A DNA stretch of 64,000 bases from Steroidobacter agaridevorans (GTDB lineage: Bacteria; Pseudomonadota; Gammaproteobacteria; Steroidobacterales; Steroidobacteraceae). This document shows positions 63,996 to 64,000 of this stretch, in pieces. Below the pieces are notes generated by a model. The model searched no databases, was not told the DNA's origin, and saw nothing but the letters and a program-made list of their open reading frames with translations. The position numbers and the translations under genes are program-made. Location: NCBI RefSeq assembly GCF_009932555.1, contig NZ_BLJO01000008.1:120644-184643 (forward strand), in the 5' to 3' direction. Position 1 is the stretch's first letter, and each line of letters begins with the position of its first letter.

Positions 63996-64000
63996 GGTGT

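Overview
The window looks like a chromosomal segment of a high-GC, free-living gammaproteobacterium. The kinds of genes and regulators suggest the Xanthomonadales/Nevskiales/Steroidobacterales neighbourhood, but this is inferred from gene content only: there is no rRNA and no tRNA here to settle it. Pointers are an ECF sigma factor paired with a TPR serine/threonine kinase, the adenosine kinase-metK-(SAH riboswitch)-ahcY order, a class I c-di-GMP riboswitch, and an AgmX/PglI-type TonB protein. I saw no phage, integrase, insertion sequence or CRISPR array.

Layout. 1-13 kb: stress and regulator genes (AraC, VOC proteins, ohr, TetR with its probable operator and a NIPSNAP target), an Hsp70 homologue, a HAD phosphatase, an acetolactate-synthase-like enzyme, NnrU and a hydrolase. 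13.5-23.3 kb: transporters (ABC exporter, DMT, two MFS), a LysR regulator, an M20 peptidase and a frameshifted zinc-ribbon gene. 23.3-28.2 kb: leftward genes for GspG, a SYLF lipoprotein-like protein, a receptor-type Ser/Thr kinase and its ECF sigma factor. 28.6-29.5 kb: a rightward pair encoding a secreted protein made of twelve copies of one ten-residue motif and an 81-residue membrane or secreted protein, behind a leader RNA with a terminator-like hairpin.

29.7-39.9 kb is the most striking part: a c-di-GMP-I riboswitch precedes a tightly packed ten-gene unit (TlpA thioredoxin, coiled-coil protein, two large TPR proteins, TPR lipoprotein, small exported protein, ExbB/TolQ, two ExbD/TolR, AgmX/PglI-type TonB) that ends at a strong terminator. 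It resembles the proton-motive-force-driven envelope machines of Myxococcus gliding and spore-coat assembly. A response-regulator diguanylate cyclase with an intact GGDEF motif and product-inhibition site lies at 51.6-52.7 kb.

40-49 kb: a GNAT enzyme, a stand-alone ClpX-type zinc finger protein, a site-2-protease-like protein, a CPA2 antiporter, a PAS/cysteine protein, ppc and a MarR regulator. 49-58.4 kb is one-carbon and methyl metabolism: folD (first copy) and matB leftward; adenosine kinase, metK, SAH riboswitch, ahcY, purU and folD (second copy) rightward. 58.4-64 kb: uncharacterised and TonB-like proteins, a rhomboid protease and a complete hipBA toxin-antitoxin operon with twin operators and an apparently leaderless mRNA.
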